From positions 558,001-622,000 of the forward strand of contig NZ_JACHXJ010000003.1 of NCBI RefSeq assembly GCF_014192015.1: a DNA stretch of 64,000 nt, given 5' to 3'. Position 1 is the first letter of the stretch; every line of letters starts with the position of its first letter. Both the position numbers and the translations under genes were made by a program. The notes under the pieces were generated by a model. The model was not told the DNA's origin. It made no database searches and saw nothing but the letters and a program-made list of their open reading frames with translations. Positions 1 through 7,818 of the stretch are shown here, piece by piece. Source of the DNA: Paenibacillus rhizosphaerae (GTDB taxonomy: Bacteria; Bacillota; Bacilli; Paenibacillales; Paenibacillaceae).

Positions 1-284
1 GCCGGCTGGGGCTCGTTCTTCGGATCGAGACGGTACAGTCCTTCTCCGATATTGTTCAGCACCGTAAACGATACGTCGTCGGATGCCGCCCATTGATTCA
101 GGTCTTTGATTTCGCTTTCCACGGACAGTCTCAGCTCTTTAGATGCCGTCTGCGCGGCATTGCCCGTGTCCCCCGTCGTGCCCGAGCTCGCGCCTTTACT
201 GTCGCCGCCGGTAAACGAGCATCCCGTGAAAATGGCCGATACGACAAGCAGTGTCGCCAGCAAGCTTACCTTTTTCCTTTTCAT
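1..284 (-). CDS. Peptide ABC transporter substrate-binding lipoprotein, 5' part only
   Basis: N-terminal 94 codons of an extracellular solute-binding protein; the rest lies beyond the left edge. Reading from 284 on the minus strand gives a basic N-terminus (MKRKKVSLL), a hydrophobic stretch and the lipobox FTGC, so it is a membrane-anchored lipoprotein. After a Gly/Ser-rich linker the mature part carries NNIGEGLYRLDPKNEP, typical of the start of OppA/DppA-type (SBP_bac_5) peptide binders. An AAAGGAG ribosome site lies just before the ATG. Ligand class is inferred from the family motif; the actual peptide is unknown. It follows the asparaginase gene on the same strand after about 250 bases in which I see no gene or clear terminator. 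Confidence 0.85.
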   Translation of the reverse strand, partial: MKRKKVSLLATLLVVSAIFTGCSFTGGDSKGASSGTTGDTGNAAQTASKELRLSVESEIKDLNQWAASDDVSFTVLNNIGEGLYRLDPKNEPQP

Positions 285-531
285 TGCATGTCCCACTCCT
301 TTATGTCCCCTTTGTGAATGTATGATTGCACCGCCGTTTCCTAAGAAAGCTGCGGGTGAATCCGAATCTCTTGTGCTCATTCATGCTGAAGAACTTCCGG
401 TGCAGCGTGTCAATGGCAATTAGGTGCCTGGTCTCTCCTGCTTCTTCTTTTTACTGCTGCTGAAGAGCTCGGTTCGTGGTCTGAAAAAGTTTGCTGCAAA
501 AGGAGAGCGTTACTTCATTGAAAGCTTACGT

Positions 532-1539
532 TCACTTGCCGGTCAGGGTAAAAGCGGCTCTGCGCTCGCCGACCACAAGGTGGTTGTCATTCTTGATTTC
601 CTTTGGAACCACCGTATACAAACGGTTAATGGTCTCCTTGTTGCTGTATCCGATTTGCTCGAGGATCGAAGCGACGGCGATCGGCCACGGTGTCTCCGAG
701 CCGTCGATCACTTTCAGCGCAAAAGCGACGCGTTCCCGAATTAAAGAGAAGCAGTAGACACCTTTGGCTCCTCCCTTGGCGACGATGTTGTCGTCCCGCA
801 GCAGCTCCGAGCAGATGAACTGATGGCTCGCAATGCTGTCCGGCGCTGCGTGCATATAGCGGACCATGCGCTGTACGGCTTCCCGTGTCCCGGCATCTTG
901 GATCAGATCAGGACAGGCCAGCTTCAGGTATGCCGTGGCGATCGATTTCAGTGGCAGCGCAAAGATCGGAAATCCGCAGCCGTCAACGCCCACTTTAATC
1001 TGATCGACCGGATATTCGGCCATGTCCGCGAGCGTGTGAAGGATGTCCTGCTGCAGCGGATGCGAAGGCTGCCAGTAGGTCTCAGTCGGCAAGCCCATCT
1101 CCCTCGCCGCGGCCAAAATACCGAGATGCTTGCCGGAGCAGTTATGATACAGCTTGCGCGGCGGCTTGCCTTCCCGCATGAGGGCGAACTTCGGCTCGTC
1201 GTTCAGCGGATAGGTCGGGCAGCACAGCAGCTGCTCTTCTTTGAGGCCGGTTTTGACCATTATGGATTCCAACGCTTCAATATGATACGTTTCGCCCCGG
1301 TGGGAGGCGGCGAACATGGCGGCTTCCGCGTCCGTCAGCCCGTACTTTTCCGCGATGTTCTGCTTCATGACCGGGATCGCCTGGAACGGCTTGGCCGCCG
1401 AACGCAGGAAGGTCATATGCTCCGCATCGCCCACCTCATAGATGACTTTTCCTTGATCCGATACGCCGCACAGCACGCCGAGATGCACGTTCTCCAGCAC
1501 GCCGCCGCGGTATTCCTCCACCAACGGTTCCAATTTCAT
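532..1539 (-). CDS. Asparaginase (asparaginase II family)
   Basis: 335-residue cytoplasmic protein of the PF06089 asparaginase family, expected to hydrolyse L-asparagine to aspartate and ammonia. Seen: the N-terminal EYRGGVLENVHLGVLCGV block, RSAAKPFQAIPV, AASHRGE, HNCSGKH and GVDGCGFPIFALPL, all characteristic of this family and unlike the AnsA/AnsB amidohydrolase fold. No signal peptide. It starts 18 bases after the stop of the ROK regulator gene and is probably co-transcribed with it; the ribosome site is weak (GCGGGTG), consistent with coupling to the upstream gene. The pairing of a ROK regulator with an asparaginase is unusual, and the effector is unknown. Confidence 0.85.
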   Translation of the reverse strand: MKLEPLVEEYRGGVLENVHLGVLCGVSDQGKVIYEVGDAEHMTFLRSAAKPFQAIPVMKQNIAEKYGLTDAEAAMFAASHRGETYHIEALESIMVKTGLKEEQLLCCPTYPLNDEPKFALMREGKPPRKLYHNCSGKHLGILAAAREMGLPTETYWQPSHPLQQDILHTLADMAEYPVDQIKVGVDGCGFPIFALPLKSIATAYLKLACPDLIQDAGTREAVQRMVRYMHAAPDSIASHQFICSELLRDDNIVAKGGAKGVYCFSLIRERVAFALKVIDGSETPWPIAVASILEQIGYSNKETINRLYTVVPKEIKNDNHLVVGERRAAFTLTGK

Positions 1540-1557
1540 ACGTCAACACCCGCTTTG

Positions 1558-2742
1558 TTAAATTTGGTCTGCCTGCTCCATCTGTCTGTCGATGTCCAGG
1601 AATAGGTTTTGGGCCAGAATGCCCGATCCGATCACTACGCCGTCGCTCTCCAGCGCCGAGTAGACGATCTGGAAGGTTCCGCGCAGCGGCTCCCACACGA
1701 ATTGATCCATGCATTTATCCGAAAGGAAGTTCCGGACTTCAGGGAAGCTTTCCACCAGCTTGCCGGTCAGAATTACCGTATCCGGGTTGTATACGCAGGC
1801 GATGTTGCTGACCGTGACCGCCACGAAAGTCATGGCCCGGTCCAAAATGCTCGCCGCCCAAAACTCCCCGTCCTTTCTCGCCTGGAACAATTCCTCCAGC
1901 GAGCCGATCGGTTTGATTTTGTTAGCCTGCTCGACAAGCGACGCCTCGGCGATATAGGTCTGCAGGCATCCGACCTTGCCGCACTCGCACAGAAGGCCTC
2001 CCGGATCTACTACCGTATGCCCGATTTCCCCGGCGCTGTTCGTCTCTCCGCGATAGATTTCCCCATCGATGATCAGGGAGGAGCCGACCCCGCTGCCGAA
2101 GCCGATCAGCACCGAGCGGCTCGATCCTCTCGCCGAACCGTATTGGTGTTCGGCGAGTGCACGGACCTTCAGCTCGTTATCCACGGCGACTTCAAATCCG
2201 GTCAGCCGCCGGAGCTCCCCGGCGATATCGGTCTGCTTCCAGCCAAGCTGCGCGGACAGTACGACGCTGCCCCCCGCATAGTCGACGATGCCCGGCAGCC
2301 CGACGCCGATGCCAACCACCTTGCGGCGGTCGACGTCCTCCGCCTCGATCAGTTCCTCCATGGACGAGGCGATACGCTGCAGCGTTACCTCCGGCGTTTC
2401 GCGGGAATCGCGCGTGATCTGCGTGCTGTGGATCACTTTGCCATCCAAGTCCACAATGCCGATCCGGATGCCGCCCCGGTCAATTTCAACGCCCACGGAG
2501 AGCACCGAGCCGGGATTCACATGCAGCATCACGGCTTTCCGTCCGACACCGGTCGTCGTCTGCTCGATCTCATGCATAAAGTCCTGCTGATACAGCTCGG
2601 AAACGATCCGGCTGACCGTCGTGGGACTCATCCCTGTCAGTCTGGCGATCTCCGCACGGGACAGGGGCGAGCGTTTGCGGATCAGCTCAAACACCGTACT
2701 TCTGTTTTTTCTCCGGATATAATCCTGATCGTGCTTCTGCAT
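1558..2742 (-). CDS. ROK-family transcriptional regulator
   Basis: 394 residues. Residues about 10-70 form a winged helix-turn-helix (LSRAEIARLTGMSPTTVSRIVSEL). Residues about 85-385 form a ROK sugar-kinase-like domain with GVGLPGIVD, the DNELKVRALAEHQYG block, GFGSGVGSSLIIDG, and a zinc-type cluster seen as GHTVVDPGGLLCECGKVGC. This is the NagC/XylR/Mlc layout, normally a sugar-responsive repressor. Start chosen for the GGAGG about 10 bases upstream. A TTGACA promoter lies about 160 bases upstream. The asparaginase gene follows directly, so its target may be this operon; the ligand cannot be told from sequence. Confidence 0.9.
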   Translation of the reverse strand: MQKHDQDYIRRKNRSTVFELIRKRSPLSRAEIARLTGMSPTTVSRIVSELYQQDFMHEIEQTTTGVGRKAVMLHVNPGSVLSVGVEIDRGGIRIGIVDLDGKVIHSTQITRDSRETPEVTLQRIASSMEELIEAEDVDRRKVVGIGVGLPGIVDYAGGSVVLSAQLGWKQTDIAGELRRLTGFEVAVDNELKVRALAEHQYGSARGSSRSVLIGFGSGVGSSLIIDGEIYRGETNSAGEIGHTVVDPGGLLCECGKVGCLQTYIAEASLVEQANKIKPIGSLEELFQARKDGEFWAASILDRAMTFVAVTVSNIACVYNPDTVILTGKLVESFPEVRNFLSDKCMDQFVWEPLRGTFQIVYSALESDGVVIGSGILAQNLFLDIDRQMEQADQI

Positions 2743-2897
2743 CGGAGACGGTCCTCCATCTTAATTAATTTCACCTTTGGAGAAAATCTAGGTCGAAAAT
2801 CGGAACATGATGGATCAAAACTCGGTATTCAGCCATATTCATCCGAAACAGCATCCGACTTTAGTCTTATAATTTCTCCAGTGATGTTATTAATTGA

Positions 2898-2926
2898 ACT
2901 TTAATAGAATTGAGATTTCGTGTCAA
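2898..2926 (-). promoter_or_regulatory. Sigma-A-type promoter for the ROK-asparaginase operon
   Basis: On the minus strand TTGACA (2926-2921), a 17-base spacer, then TAAAGT (2903-2898). The 484-base divergent region 2743-3226 between the ROK and MFS genes is otherwise AT-rich, with no gene seen and no convincing promoter for the plus-strand MFS gene. Confidence 0.55.
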
Positions 2927-3226
2927 TATATATGTCATGTTTTTGTCGAAATTCGTCTGAATTTCCGGTTTAAAGGAATTCCATCAGGATGAAATGCAAA
3001 TTTTCAGAGCACCGTTTTCAAGAAAAATGCCAATTAAACCGCTTACTATAACAATTCATGTCAACTTTTTCTTTCAAAAAACAGACCGTTTCAGCCCGTT
3101 ACAAGTCCCCTATCATACTCGTTACCGTGAAATTTTTTCTGAAAGTTTCTTGTTTTCCTGTTACTATGAAGGAAGAATATTACCCGGACGACGACCGTCT
3201 GGTTTGAGAAAGGTTGAAGCTGCAGC

Positions 3227-4462
3227 ATGAATTCTTCTTCTACTACAGATTTGCATTCCCATACAGCGGCAAAGGGCAAGGAACCCTTCCCTGTTTCCCT
3301 TATATCGCTGACGGTGGGCGCCTTCGCCATCGGCATGACCGAATTTGTTATCATGGGCATTCTGCCGAACGTAGCCGAGGACCTGAACGTCAGCATTTCC
3401 ACAGCCGGGCAGCTGATTACAAGCTACGCGCTGGGCGTGGCGGTCGGCGCCCCGATCCTGACCATCCTGACCCACCGGCTTCCGCAGAAGCTGCTGCTCT
3501 GCCTGCTGATGGCGCTGTTCATTCTCGGCAACGGCATTGCCGTCATTGCGCCGAACTATACCGTGCTGATGGCAGCCCGCCTGATAACGGCACTGTGCCA
3601 CGGCACCTTCTTCGGCGTCGGCGCCGTCATCGCTTCCGGCCTCGTCAAGCCGCATAAGCGGGCCGGCGCGGTATCCATCATGATGGCGGGCCTGACGATC
3701 GCCAACATTATCGGCGTACCGGTGGGCACCTTTGTCGGCCAGCACCTGGGCTGGCGCGCCTCCTTCGGCGCGATTATGGCGATGGGGATCGTGGCCCTGA
3801 TCGGTATCGTTCTGTTTATTCCGCGGATCCGCCGTGATAAATCGGCCAGTCTGGGCAAGCAGTTCAGGGCGGTAGCCCAGCCCAAGCTGCTGATCATCCT
3901 TCTGGCCTGCGCCGTCGGCAACTCCAGCTTGTTTGCCGTCTTTACTTATATCGCGCCGCTGCTGGAGGAGGTGACCGGCTTCCATGAAAGCAGCGTCACC
4001 TGGATTCTCGTCCTGTTCGGCATCGGGGTCACGGTCGGCAATATGCTGGGCGGCAAGCTCGCCGACTGGAAGCTGATGCCCGCGATCCTGGGCATCTTCC
4101 TCTCCATTTGCGTGCTGCTGACGATTTTCACCTTTACCGTCCAAAGCCCTGCCGGCGCGGTCGTCACCATCTTCCTGTGGGGAGCCGCTTCGTTTGCGGT
4201 CATGCCTGGCATTCAGGTAAAAATTATGAACCTGGCGCAGGAAGCGCCCGCGCTCGCCTCGACCTCCAACCACTCGGCCGGCAATCTCGGCAACGCGTTT
4301 GGCGCCTTCTTCGGCGGATGGGTCATCGACGAGATGGGACTCACCTCCCTGCCTTGGATCGGCGCCCTGCTCGTCGGGCTCGCCTTCCTGATCGTGCTGG
4401 TTGTCTATATGCAGGAGCGCAGACGGCAGACGGTGCCGGTGGCGGGAACGGTAAGCAAGTAA
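3227..4462 (+). CDS. MFS transporter, DHA1 (AraJ/YdhP-like) efflux family
   Basis: 411 residues with twelve predicted membrane helices and no signal peptide. Residues 26-60 carry the DHA1 opening SLISLTVGAFAIGMTEFVIMG, followed by LPNVAEDLNVSISTAGQLITSYALGVA and a loop-2 region (LTHRLPQK). The family contains arabinose/sugar efflux-like and drug:H+ antiporters of the inner membrane. The gene is transcribed alone, divergent from the ROK gene, and ends at a strong terminator. Substrate cannot be deduced; linkage to sugar systems is only positional. Start chosen for the AAGG about 14 bases upstream and the position of helix 1; an upstream start is not excluded. Confidence 0.85.
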   Translation: MNSSSTTDLHSHTAAKGKEPFPVSLISLTVGAFAIGMTEFVIMGILPNVAEDLNVSISTAGQLITSYALGVAVGAPILTILTHRLPQKLLLCLLMALFILGNGIAVIAPNYTVLMAARLITALCHGTFFGVGAVIASGLVKPHKRAGAVSIMMAGLTIANIIGVPVGTFVGQHLGWRASFGAIMAMGIVALIGIVLFIPRIRRDKSASLGKQFRAVAQPKLLIILLACAVGNSSLFAVFTYIAPLLEEVTGFHESSVTWILVLFGIGVTVGNMLGGKLADWKLMPAILGIFLSICVLLTIFTFTVQSPAGAVVTIFLWGAASFAVMPGIQVKIMNLAQEAPALASTSNHSAGNLGNAFGAFFGGWVIDEMGLTSLPWIGALLVGLAFLIVLVVYMQERRRQTVPVAGTVSK

Positions 4463-4508
4463 AGACCGGGCTTGGAGCATGTACTCGAGATTGCAGAGAT
4501 CAGCAAAA

Positions 4509-4546
4509 GAACACCTCCCTTGGAAGGGAGGTGTTCTCTTTTTATT
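4509..4546 (+). terminator. Rho-independent terminator after the MFS gene
   Basis: Perfect 12-bp stem, GAACACCTCCCT (4509-4520) with AGGGAGGTGTTC (4525-4536), a TGGA loop, followed by TCTTTTTATT. A short A-run precedes it, so it may also stop minus-strand transcripts from the xylanase gene. Confidence 0.92.
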
Positions 4547-4642
4547 ACATATCGTTCCCACTTAACGAGCCGACATCATCCAATAATCAGGTTCTGGCTG
4601 CAAGCCAAAAGAAACCGCCTCTTCGCCATCCAGCGTTTCAGC

Positions 4643-5659
4643 CTACTCCGTAAACAACGCGGCGATCCGGTCGTACGCCGGCTTCGGCCGGTGCTGCACA
4701 TCGAACAGCATCGGCCAGTTTTTGCGGCCGCGCACAGGGAAATTGTCCAGCCACGTGTAATCGTCGGCCGCCCCCCAGAACGTCACCCCGCTGATGACGT
4801 CGCGGTACTCCTTCAGCAGGCCGAACACGGCTTCGTACAGCTCCGCCTGACGCTCGAGCATGCCCGGCTCCGGCGAAGCCAGATCGGCCCGCCTGTCATC
4901 GAAGCGGAAGACCGACACGTCCAGCTCGGTGAGCTGCAGCTGCAAGCCGAGCGAAGCATACTTCTCGATCGCCGCGCGGATATCGTCCAGGGACGGATCG
5001 AACAGGTTCCAGTGCGCCTGCAGGCCAATGCCGTGGATCGGTACGCCTTGCTCCAGCAATGACTTCACCAGCGCGTAAATTTTATCCCGCTTAGCGGGAT
5101 GCGATTCGTTATAGTCGTTGTAAAAGAGCAGGGCGTCCGGATCGGCGTCATGGGCGTATTCGAACGCCTTGGCGATAAACTCCGGCCCGGCGATGTCCAG
5201 CCACTTCGACGGACGCAGAAGCTCCTCGCCTTCGTCGGCGATAACCTCGTTGACCACGTCCCAGGCATAGAGGCGGCCCTTGTACCGCCCCACCACCGTA
5301 TCGATATGCGAGCGCAGCCGCTCAAGCAGTACGGCCTTGCCTGCCGGCCGTCCCTGGCCGTCCTCGAACAGCCAGTCCGGGGTCTGATTATGCCAGACGA
5401 GCGTGTGCCCACGCATCGCCATTTGGTGACCGCCGGCGAAATCGGCCAGCAGATCGGCGTCCTCAAACGTATACACGCCTTCCTCCGGATGAACGCTGAC
5501 GAACTTCATTTCGTTTTCCGCGGTAATGCTGTTAAAATGGTGCGCCAGCAGCTGCTCCTGCGACCGGATCGTCCGCGGATTTACCGCCGCCCCGATCCGG
5601 AAATGCTGCGCGAGGAGATCCTTCAGCGCCTGCTCCGTACGCGTTCCGGTTGACTTCAT
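4643..5659 (-). CDS. Intracellular endo-1,4-beta-xylanase, glycoside hydrolase family 10
   Basis: 338 residues, a complete single-domain GH10 enzyme without signal peptide, so it should act in the cytoplasm on imported xylo-oligosaccharides. Seen: NSITAENEMKF (about 43-53), RGHTLVWHNQTPDW (83-96), the acid/base glutamate in WDVVNE (E138), the nucleophile in LTELDVS (E245), and the late TFWGAADDYTWLD block. AAAGGAG lies 7 bases before the ATG. It is the last gene of a minus-strand cluster encoding a sugar ABC transporter, 149 bases after the second permease. Comparable intracellular GH10 enzymes in Paenibacillus accompany aldouronate uptake genes; no GH67 alpha-glucuronidase is present in this window. 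Confidence 0.95.
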   Translation of the reverse strand: MKSTGTRTEQALKDLLAQHFRIGAAVNPRTIRSQEQLLAHHFNSITAENEMKFVSVHPEEGVYTFEDADLLADFAGGHQMAMRGHTLVWHNQTPDWLFEDGQGRPAGKAVLLERLRSHIDTVVGRYKGRLYAWDVVNEVIADEGEELLRPSKWLDIAGPEFIAKAFEYAHDADPDALLFYNDYNESHPAKRDKIYALVKSLLEQGVPIHGIGLQAHWNLFDPSLDDIRAAIEKYASLGLQLQLTELDVSVFRFDDRRADLASPEPGMLERQAELYEAVFGLLKEYRDVISGVTFWGAADDYTWLDNFPVRGRKNWPMLFDVQHRPKPAYDRIAALFTE

Positions 5660-5808
5660 GACAGGCTCCTTTCTGCATATGGGCGTTAAATTGGACTTTA
5701 GTGAAATTCGGCGACCGCCACGATAACCCTTGGGAGGCCACTTAGAGGCCGCTATGCGGTTCCCTCAGGTTTCGAAGATTCCACTGGGCTTTTCCGTTCT
5801 TTGACAAG

Positions 5809-6774
5809 TTACTCCTTCACACTTCCGACATTAAGCCCGACCACAAAATACTTTTGCAGGAACGGATAGACCACCAGGATCGGTACCGAAGCCACAATCG
5901 TTACCGCGGCCCGGATCGACAGCGGCGTTACCATCGATACCGCTGATTCCTGCGTCATGCCGGCACCGGCCGCCACGTTCGGGTTGCTGTTAGAGTTCAT
6001 GCTCGACGACAGCAGCTTCATCAGCTCATACTGCAGTGTACTGAGCTCCTGTCTGGAGGAGGTGTACAGGAATGCGTCAAACCAGGAGTTCCAAGCGCCC
6101 ACGGCTACGAACAAAGCGATGGTGGCCAGCACCGGGGTGCACAGCGGGAAAATGATCCGCAGGAAAATCTTGAAATCCCCGGCACCGTCAATCTTGGCCG
6201 ATTCGACCAGGCTGTCCGGAATCGTTCCGATATAGGTACGGATGACGATCATGTTGAACGCGCTGATCATAGACGGGAAAATATACACCCAGAAGCTGTT
6301 CAGCAGGTGCAGGTCCTTGATCAGGAAGTACCCGGGAATTAAGCCGGCGCTGAAATACATCGTCAGCACGAAAATGACGGTGATCGGCTTGCGGAAGACG
6401 TATTCCTTGCGGCTCAGCGTATACGACAGCATCGTCGTCAGGAAGATGTTCAGCACCGTGGACAGCACGGTCCGTGCCACGGAGATCCAAAACGCGTCAT
6501 AAATCGTCCCCGACGCAAATACCGCCTTGTAGTTCTGCAGCGTCCACTGTCTCGGCCATAAATAAATGCCGCCGCGGATCGTATCGTTGCCTGCATTAAG
6601 CGAAACTACGATCGTGTTCAAAAACGGGTACAGCGTAACAATGACAAGAATGATCATAAATATGGCATTAAACGTATTGAACAGCACCGGCTCGATCCGG
6701 CTCGAGCGCATACTTTTGCTTATCGTAACACCAGCCGCTTGCTGCGGGCTGAGTTGATGATTTTCCATACTCAT
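5809..6774 (-). CDS. Carbohydrate ABC transporter permease (YtcP/LplC-like)
   Basis: 321-residue inner-membrane permease of the CUT1 type with about six helices. The EAA-type loop is seen as LVESAKIDGAGDFKIFLRIIFPLCTPVLATIALF (about 205-238, read from that region), which docks the ATPase. The C-terminal VYPFLQKYFVVGLNVGSVKE ending is typical of the YtcP/LplC branch. It overlaps the preceding permease gene by 4 bases (ATGA), so translation is coupled. No ATPase gene occurs nearby; such systems usually share an MsmX-type ATPase encoded elsewhere. Likely substrate: xylo-oligosaccharides or aldouronates, inferred from the GH10 gene downstream. Confidence 0.92.
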   Translation of the reverse strand: MSMENHQLSPQQAAGVTISKSMRSSRIEPVLFNTFNAIFMIILVIVTLYPFLNTIVVSLNAGNDTIRGGIYLWPRQWTLQNYKAVFASGTIYDAFWISVARTVLSTVLNIFLTTMLSYTLSRKEYVFRKPITVIFVLTMYFSAGLIPGYFLIKDLHLLNSFWVYIFPSMISAFNMIVIRTYIGTIPDSLVESAKIDGAGDFKIFLRIIFPLCTPVLATIALFVAVGAWNSWFDAFLYTSSRQELSTLQYELMKLLSSSMNSNSNPNVAAGAGMTQESAVSMVTPLSIRAAVTIVASVPILVVYPFLQKYFVVGLNVGSVKE

Positions 6775-7730
6775 AACAGCCTCTCTTCCCCAAGCCGCTT
6801 CGCGGTCCAGTTCGCCACCAGAAGCAGGGCAACGCTCACGACCGTTTTAAAGATCCCGCCGGCTGTGGCAAGTGAATAGTTTCCTTGAGCGATCCCGTAT
6901 TTCAAGACAAAGATATCGATCGTTTCGGCCCAGTCTACGACAAGCCCGTTGCCGAGCAGGTACTGAACCTCAAAGCCAGCGTCCAGAATATGGCCGATGG
7001 ACATGATGAGCAAAATGACAATTGTGGATTTGATCCCCGGCAGGGTTACATGAAGCATCTTGCGGTAGCGGCTGGCTCCGTCCATCTCCGCCGCTTCGTA
7101 CAGCGCGGGATCGATCGACGCCATGGCGGCCAGATAGATGATCGTATTCCAACCGACTTCTTTCCACACATGGGAGGCACCAACGATGCCCCAAAAATAT
7201 TTTCCTTCGCTAAGCCATAAAATCGGTTCCTTAATCAGATGCAGCTTCATCAAAATATCGTTGATAATGCCGTCGGAAGCCAGCGAGGTGGCTACAATCC
7301 CGGTCACGATGACCCAGGACAAAAAGTGCGGCAGGTAAGAAATCGTCTGCACGGTTCTTTTCCAGACGACCTTGCGAATTTCATTCAGCAGCAATGCGAG
7401 CACGATCGCCGTCACAAAGCCCAGCACCAGATTAATAAAGCTCATGCCGATCGTATTGCGCAGCACACGTATAAAATCGTCATCGGTAAACAAAAATTTA
7501 AACTGCTTGAATCCGACCCAGTCCTGCTGGCTGAAGGAACGCGCCGGCTTGTAGTTTTGGAATGCCATCGTCCAGCCCCAGACGGGAACGTAGGCAAACA
7601 GGATAATATACAGCGTCAAAGGAACGGACATCCAGATCAACTGCTGCTGGCTCTTCAGCACAGCCCAGGTCAGCGTCCGCTTCTTCTCTGGCTTCCGGAC
7701 AGCTTTCTTTTTAGTTACAGTTACAGCCAT
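6771..7730 (-). CDS. Carbohydrate ABC transporter permease (LplB/YteP-like)
   Basis: 319-residue membrane permease, partner of the following YtcP-like gene. A basic N-terminus (KKKAVRKPEKKR) precedes helix 1. The family signature PVWGWTMAFQNYKPARSF is clear near residues 49-66, and the EAA loop reads YEAAEMDGASRYRKMLHVTLPG. Ribosome site GGAGAG lies 7-8 bases before the ATG. Together with the binding protein upstream and the 5809-6774 permease it forms a CUT1 importer. An intercistronic hairpin (7782-7804) separates it from the binding-protein gene and may lower permease expression relative to the binding protein. Confidence 0.92.
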   Translation of the reverse strand: MAVTVTKKKAVRKPEKKRTLTWAVLKSQQQLIWMSVPLTLYIILFAYVPVWGWTMAFQNYKPARSFSQQDWVGFKQFKFLFTDDDFIRVLRNTIGMSFINLVLGFVTAIVLALLLNEIRKVVWKRTVQTISYLPHFLSWVIVTGIVATSLASDGIINDILMKLHLIKEPILWLSEGKYFWGIVGASHVWKEVGWNTIIYLAAMASIDPALYEAAEMDGASRYRKMLHVTLPGIKSTIVILLIMSIGHILDAGFEVQYLLGNGLVVDWAETIDIFVLKYGIAQGNYSLATAGGIFKTVVSVALLLVANWTAKRLGEERLL

Positions 7731-7781
7731 ACGTTTGCTCTCCTCACCATATTCAAATTCCGGAACGGCTTTTTATAAAGC

Positions 7782-7804
7782 GGAAGGCGCTTTACGCGCC
7801 TCCC
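7782..7804 (-). other. Intercistronic hairpin between binding-protein and permease genes
   Basis: On the minus strand GGGAGGCGC, loop GTAAA, GCGCCTTCC, followed by a weak T/A stretch. It looks like a leaky terminator or mRNA-stabilising stem, common where a binding protein must outnumber its permeases. Confidence 0.6.
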
Positions 7805-7818
7805 ACTTTCCACAACCC

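Noticed and set aside
3164..4561. Long antisense frame opposite the MFS gene, and similar long frames opposite asparaginase, the binding proteins, kinases and prkA.
   Set aside because: High-GC codon shadow; no start signals or domain motifs, and each lies fully inside a convincing gene on the other strand.
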